DNA of 16,400 nt. Origin: JAVBSX01 sp051660685 (lineage in GTDB: Bacteria > Planctomycetota > Planctomycetia > Pirellulales > Thermoguttaceae). Of this stretch, positions 13,415 through 16,400 are shown piece after piece. The position numbers and the translations under genes were made by a program. The notes beneath the pieces are model-generated. The model did no database searches, was not told where the DNA came from, and worked only from the letters and a program-made list of their open reading frames with translations. Positions within the stretch are counted from its first letter, which is position 1. Each line of letters opens with the position of its first letter. Where the stretch lies: NCBI GenBank assembly GCA_051660685.1, contig JBOFQB010000003.1, positions 1 through 16,400 of the forward strand, read 5' to 3'.

Positions 13415-13478
13415 CGACTATTCACCTTCGTTCTTACTTCGTTCGTCTTGCGTTCGTACTTCGTTCATTCATTTTTCG
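13415..13478 (-). repeat. ACGAA-type repeats in the pyrH-frr spacer
   Basis: On the minus strand this spacer is built mostly of variants of GAACGAAGTA and GACGAACGAA. The 11-mer AAGACGAACGA (13449-13439) also occurs at the tsf-pyrH junction (14227-14217). No promoter is evident. Confidence 0.55.
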
Positions 13479-14192
13479 TTAGTCGTCATTCTGAATCAAC
13501 GTCCCAATGTCCTCTCCTGCAACAACCCGTTGTAAATTCCCCTCAATCCGATAATTGAAAACCCGAATCGGGAGATGATGTTCCTTACAACGGGCAACAC
13601 ATTCTTGGTCGAGAACCCGGAGATTCTGCTGAAGGAACTGATCGTAACTCAATCGCGGATAAAACAGAGCAGTCGGAACCTTAACCGGGTCGGCACTGTA
13701 AACTCCGTCCACTTTCGTCGCTTTGAGCAAAACATTCGCTTTAAGCTCAATCGCCCTTTGCGCTGCTCCTGTATCCGTTGTGACAAACGGGCTCCCCGTT
13801 CCTCCTGCAAAAAGAATGATCCGTCCCTTGTTGAAATGTCGATTCGCCCGCAATCGGTCATACGGTTCAGCAACAGCAACAGGAAGAGCGGACATAAGCC
13901 GGACTTCAGCACCTTGTGAAGTGATTGCATCCCGCAACGAAAGCGCGTTAATCACGGTTGCAAGCATCCCCATTTCATGCGCGGTCGCTGTTTCAACAGA
14001 CGAATTGGCTGCTTTGAATTCGGACCCGCGCAAAATGTTTCCGCCCCCCATTACGACGCCCAATTGGACCCCGAATCGGGTCGCCTCAACAAGCGCATTT
14101 GCCAATTTCAGGACCGAATTCATTTTAATCCCATTTTCCTTTTCGGGACAAAAACATTCACCTGAAACTTTGAGTATAACGCGATGTAACAT
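13479..14192 (-). CDS. pyrH: UMP kinase
   Basis: A 237-residue bacterial UMP kinase of the amino-acid-kinase fold, phosphorylating UMP to UDP for pyrimidine nucleotide synthesis. Motifs are the N-terminal LKVSGE, VVMGGGNILRG, MGMLATVINALSLRDAI, GTGSPFVTTDTGAAQRAIEL and KVDGVYSADP. The N-terminus MLHRVILKVSGE is a few residues shorter than in many homologues. The gene starts 33 bp after tsf, with no strong ribosome binding site, and is followed by frr, the conserved order in many bacteria. Confidence 0.95.
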   Translation of the reverse strand: MLHRVILKVSGECFCPEKENGIKMNSVLKLANALVEATRFGVQLGVVMGGGNILRGSEFKAANSSVETATAHEMGMLATVINALSLRDAITSQGAEVRLMSALPVAVAEPYDRLRANRHFNKGRIILFAGGTGSPFVTTDTGAAQRAIELKANVLLKATKVDGVYSADPVKVPTALFYPRLSYDQFLQQNLRVLDQECVARCKEHHLPIRVFNYRIEGNLQRVVAGEDIGTLIQNDD

Positions 14193-14225
14193 TTGACCGC
14201 TCGTTCTATTTTCAGATCGTTCGTC

Positions 14226-15059
14226 TTATTTTCCGCCCAAGAGCCAAAGAACAAACTTTTTGAGTTCCAGTCCCCCTTCTTTTGCAACCTGAGCAACTGT
14301 TTTAGAGGAATCTTTAACGAACGGTTGTTCGAGCAAGCAGCGTTCAGCAACAAAAGTCTTCATTCGACCGTCGATCATTTTTTCCAAAATGTTCTGCGGT
14401 TTTCCACTATGCGCAGCTGCCATTTCCTCTGAAACCAATTTCTTTTCTTTCTCCAACATGTCCTGCCCCAACTCCTCTGCTTTAAGGGCAATCGGTTTCA
14501 TTGCCGCAATGTGCATACAGATGTCCCGGGCCAAATCGGAATTGGCCCCGTCGACTTCGAGCAGAACACCAATCGCGGAATTGTGATGAACGTAAGCCCC
14601 AGAAGGACCGGGTATACGAATCATCCGACTCAACTTAAAGACTTCACGAATTTTGTTGACCAGATCATCATATTCGTCCCGAATCGTGCCCGAACGACCC
14701 GGAAAAGGTTGGTCAAGCAAAGCGTCCGCCGTTTCAGCACCTGGACCGGTTGCCAATTGCTGCACCATTCCTTGAATCAACGCGACAAACTCGTCGGTGT
14801 TGGAAACCGGGGCACTTTCGCAAAGCAGCTCGACCATTGCAGCTGTTCCGGTTTTCGGGTCGGTGTAAACCGCAATCCGTCCCGCTTCTGTTTCGCGGTC
14901 CGACCGTTTCTCCATTGTTTTCTTCCCCGATTTGCGAAGAATTTCAATCGCTTTCTCTTCATCTCCCCCCGCTTCTTGAAGTGCCTTTTTACACTCCATC
15001 ATCGGAAGTCCGGTTTTATCACGAAATGCTTTGACTGCTGTTGCTGTAATTTCCGTCAT
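14226..15059 (-). CDS. tsf: Elongation factor Ts
   Basis: A 277-residue EF-Ts, which exchanges GDP for GTP on EF-Tu. The N-terminal UBA-like module reads AVKAFRDKTGLPMMECKKAL, close to the family pattern TGxxMMxCKKAL, then GDEEKAIEILRKSG. The core contains VELLCESAPVSNTDEFV and DICMHIAAMKP. The ATG at 15059 has AAGGA about nine bases upstream. It lies 225 bp after rpsB, a wide gap for this pair, filled with a G-rich element and an 18-bp direct repeat that may provide a separate signal. Confidence 0.96.
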   Translation of the reverse strand: MTEITATAVKAFRDKTGLPMMECKKALQEAGGDEEKAIEILRKSGKKTMEKRSDRETEAGRIAVYTDPKTGTAAMVELLCESAPVSNTDEFVALIQGMVQQLATGPGAETADALLDQPFPGRSGTIRDEYDDLVNKIREVFKLSRMIRIPGPSGAYVHHNSAIGVLLEVDGANSDLARDICMHIAAMKPIALKAEELGQDMLEKEKKLVSEEMAAAHSGKPQNILEKMIDGRMKTFVAERCLLEQPFVKDSSKTVAQVAKEGGLELKKFVLWLLGGK

Positions 15060-15095
15060 TGTAGGTAATCCTTATTCTGTTGCTTGCCTTTTAGC

Positions 15096-15135
15096 TCTTT
15101 GTAATAATACGTCTTGTTCTTTATAACAATACGTC
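15096..15135 (-). repeat. 18-bp direct repeat upstream of tsf
   Basis: On the minus strand GACGTATTRTTAYAAAGA occurs twice (15135-15118 and 15113-15096), 16 of 18 bases identical and spaced 22 bp centre to centre, about two DNA turns. It ends 37 bp before the tsf start. The upstream copy contains TATAAA, so it may overlap a promoter. Binding by a protein to the same face is a possibility, not shown. Confidence 0.7.
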
Positions 15136-15194
15136 CCAAAGAAATGACACGAAAGAAGTGAACCGGGGGAACTGGGATCGGGTCAAAAAACTCT

Positions 15195-15217
15195 CCCCCC
15201 TCCCCTTCCCCGGTCAA
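15195..15217 (-). promoter_or_regulatory. TTGACC plus G-rich element upstream of tsf
   Basis: On the minus strand TTGACC (15217-15212) is followed directly by the 17-base GGGGAAGGGGAGGGGGG (15211-15195). This is the same arrangement as the rpsB promoter with one more G. The next hexamer AGAGTT is a poor -10, so promoter activity is uncertain. Confidence 0.45.
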
Positions 15218-15275
15218 TCATGTCGTTTCCTGCCAATCCTGCCCAATGTTTCACGTCCTATACACGACACACTGT

Positions 15276-15294
15276 CAACGGAAATTAACCGTTG
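15276..15294. other. Hairpin over the rpsB stop codon
   Basis: CAACGG (15276-15281) and CCGTTG (15289-15294) are inverted around AAATTAA, which includes the stop codon. No T-run follows, so this is not a standard terminator. Confidence 0.35.
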
Positions 15295-16025
15295 CCCTCT
15301 TTTTCACCCATTTCGGTTTGCATGATTCCGGCTTCTTTTTTACCTTCAATCACGGCATCTGCCAAAAGTCCCATAATCAGCTCGATTGAGCGGATTGAAT
15401 CATCATTACCGGGAATTGGCAGGTCAATGACATCAGGGTCCGAGTCGGTATCGATCAACCCAATTGTGACGATTCCATTTTTTCGGGCTTCACGAACAGC
15501 GTTTTTCTCTTTTTTCGGGTCAACGATCACCATACATCCTGGAAAACGGTCCATTGTCCGAATACCATTAAGGTTGCGGAACATTTTGGCTTTTTCCCGT
15601 TTTAGCTGGGACTGCATTTTTTTGGAGTATTGCGAATGCATCTCTTCCTCGGAGATGGATTCGAGTTCTTCGAGTCGGGAAAGACGACTACGAATTGTAC
15701 GGAAGTTCGTCAAAGTTCCGCCCAACCAACGAGTGCTGACATAGGGCATTCCGCAACGTTCTGATTGGGTTGCAACCGGTTCGGACGCTTGACGTTTGGT
15801 CCCGACAAAAAGAATGAGGCTCCCTTGTGCAGCAACCTGCTTGAGATATTTTCTCGCTCGCAATATGCCCTTGACTGTCTCACGAACGTCAATAATGTGG
15901 ATCAATTTCCTACGTCCGTAAACGTAAGGACGCATTTTGGGATTCCAATGACTTGCGCGATGTCCAAAATGGACACCTGCATCGATGAGGTCCTGAACGG
16001 CAATCGCCAATTTTTTTCCAGTCAT
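15285..16025 (-). CDS. rpsB: 30S ribosomal protein S2
   Basis: A 246-residue S2, a late-assembling protein of the small subunit. Family blocks are LIDAGVHFGHRASHWNPKM, IHIIDVRETV, LFVGTKRQA, MPYVSTRWLGGTLTNF, MIVVDP-type MVIVDPKKEKNAVREA and GLIDTDSDPDVIDLPIPGNDD. The ATG at 16025 has AAAGGTG upstream with a long ten-base spacing. A good promoter with an all-purine G-rich spacer lies about 165 bp upstream, leaving a long structured leader, a usual place for ribosomal-protein feedback control. It heads the rpsB-tsf-pyrH-frr cluster. Confidence 0.97.
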   Translation of the reverse strand: MTGKKLAIAVQDLIDAGVHFGHRASHWNPKMRPYVYGRRKLIHIIDVRETVKGILRARKYLKQVAAQGSLILFVGTKRQASEPVATQSERCGMPYVSTRWLGGTLTNFRTIRSRLSRLEELESISEEEMHSQYSKKMQSQLKREKAKMFRNLNGIRTMDRFPGCMVIVDPKKEKNAVREARKNGIVTIGLIDTDSDPDVIDLPIPGNDDSIRSIELIMGLLADAVIEGKKEAGIMQTEMGEKEGNG

Positions 16026-16186
16026 AATGCAAAAACACCTTTCTTCTCAACCATTTGGCACATTGGCAGACCGTAAAGGGGGGACCAACGTTTTGGGTTG
16101 ACGACAGACAGCGGTCTGAAAAACAAGTATTGACTCACTTCGGCAGAGACCGTTTCAACCGAAAGAGAGCTTGCTCTAACGCGAGC
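16026..16186 (-). promoter_or_regulatory. rpsB leader with hairpins
   Basis: About 160 bases lie between the predicted transcription start and the ATG. CAGAC (16105-16109) and GTCTG (16114-16118) form a five-base-pair stem with a four-base loop. Near the 5' end, GCTC and GAGC segments can pair in two mutually exclusive ways. Feedback regulation by S2 is known in other bacteria; I cannot show that this leader uses it. Confidence 0.35.
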
Positions 16187-16192
16187 TTCTTC

Positions 16193-16220
16193 AGTATACC
16201 CCCCTCCCCTTCCCCGTCAA
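16193..16220 (-). promoter_or_regulatory. Predicted rpsB promoter with an all-G/A spacer
   Basis: On the minus strand, -35 TTGACG (16220-16215), a 16-bp spacer GGGAAGGGGAGGGGGG and -10 TATACT (16198-16193), five of six matches in each hexamer. The spacer is the G-rich element that recurs elsewhere in the window. A change in G count would change the promoter spacing. Confidence 0.65.
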
Positions 16221-16264
16221 CAGGGTCCAGAAACACCAAGAGCGTTTTTTCAAGACATTTGTAA

Positions 16265-16280
16265 TAGACATGTTGCATAA
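16265..16280. mobile_element. Probable terminal inverted repeat of an insertion sequence
   Basis: TAGACATGTTGCATAA lies just beyond the transposase stop and resembles the ends of some IS5-family elements as I remember them. The element would extend right past the window edge, so its other end cannot be compared. The junction is about 45 bp upstream of the rpsB -35. Confidence 0.45.
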
Positions 16281-16284
16281 CCTA

Positions 16285-16400
16285 TCATGGTCTTTCGGCG
16301 TTGAGGATGGCACAGACCAATTTCGTGCGTAACAGGTGTGTTGGACGGCGGTTACGATACGGATGCGACATGATCTTGAATACCTTGATCTTTGCGTTAA
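16285..16400 (-). CDS. C-terminal end of an IS5/IS4-type transposase (partial)
   Basis: A minus-strand frame is open from the window edge to TGA at 16287-16285 and encodes 37 residues containing KIKVFKIMSHPYRNRRPTHL and LVCAILNAERP. The pattern F-x-I, then YRNRR, then a hydrophobic L-x-x-A-x-x-N near the terminus is characteristic of the C-terminal end of DDE transposases of the IS5/IS4 type. The catalytic residues lie outside the window. It is oriented toward rpsB, with the probable terminal repeat right after the stop. Confidence 0.65.
   Translation of the reverse strand, partial: NAKIKVFKIMSHPYRNRRPTHLLRTKLVCAILNAERP

Noticed and set aside
14511..15068. A 185-codon plus-strand open frame opposite tsf
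   Set aside because: It lies entirely antisense to a strongly conserved EF-Ts gene and has shadow composition.
10524..16136. Shared GTATTGACTCA near 10524 and 16126
   Set aside because: An 11-bp match in two unrelated contexts, with no other similarity and no consistent position relative to genes; probably chance.
1..16400. tRNA or rRNA genes
   Set aside because: I saw no conserved T-loop/anticodon arrangement or rRNA core sequence on either strand when reading through the spacers.

Overview
The window looks like chromosome from a member of the Planctomycetota (PVC superphylum). The main evidence is a 78-residue lysine-rich 'small basic protein' of the kind conserved in planctomycetes, verrucomicrobia and chlamydiae. 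Supporting evidence is a tRNA-guanine transglycosylase with a planctomycete-like substrate pocket, a soluble Ser/Thr kinase, frequent absence of Shine-Dalgarno sequences, and the translation cluster rpsB-tsf-pyrH-frr. G+C is mid-40s by eye, low for many planctomycetes. The phylum call is fairly firm; I do not go further down.

Layout. A possible plus-strand gene end lies at 1-51. The minus strand from 10083 down to 170 then carries, in transcription order: tsaB (t6A synthesis, with an in-frame insertion), a family-2 membrane glycosyltransferase, a Ser/Thr kinase, accA (fatty-acid synthesis), an M20 metallopeptidase, the small basic protein, a HemL-like aminomutase homologue lacking its catalytic lysine, and a fusion of a Sua5/TsaC domain with a YwlE-like phosphatase. 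Both ends of this block (TsaB and the Sua5 domain) belong to the tRNA t6A pathway. The plus strand from 10569 to 12835 carries a metallophosphoesterase, tgt and an unrecognised 109-residue protein. It converges, 18 bp away, on the minus-strand cluster rpsB-tsf-pyrH-frr (16025 to 12854). The right edge holds the C-terminal end of an IS5/IS4-type transposase and a probable terminal inverted repeat, so an insertion sequence sits just upstream of the rpsB promoter.

The intergenic DNA is the most unusual part. A G-rich element (GGGGAAGGGGAGGGGGG and variants) recurs, upstream of rpsB and tsf directly after a TTGAC hexamer, and at rpsB it forms the whole spacer of a good -35/-10 promoter. Related G-tracts occur upstream of the kinase gene and inside tsaB. 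Runs of seven or more G or C are clearly over-represented. A palindromic repeat upstream of the kinase occurs twice with two compensatory base-pair changes. Purine-rich GGGAATA heptamers abut the stop codon of the glycosyltransferase gene, with looser purine-rich sequence after tsaB. Short tandem repeats have also expanded inside coding sequence, in hemL-like and probably tsaB. I saw no rRNA, tRNA or CRISPR array.
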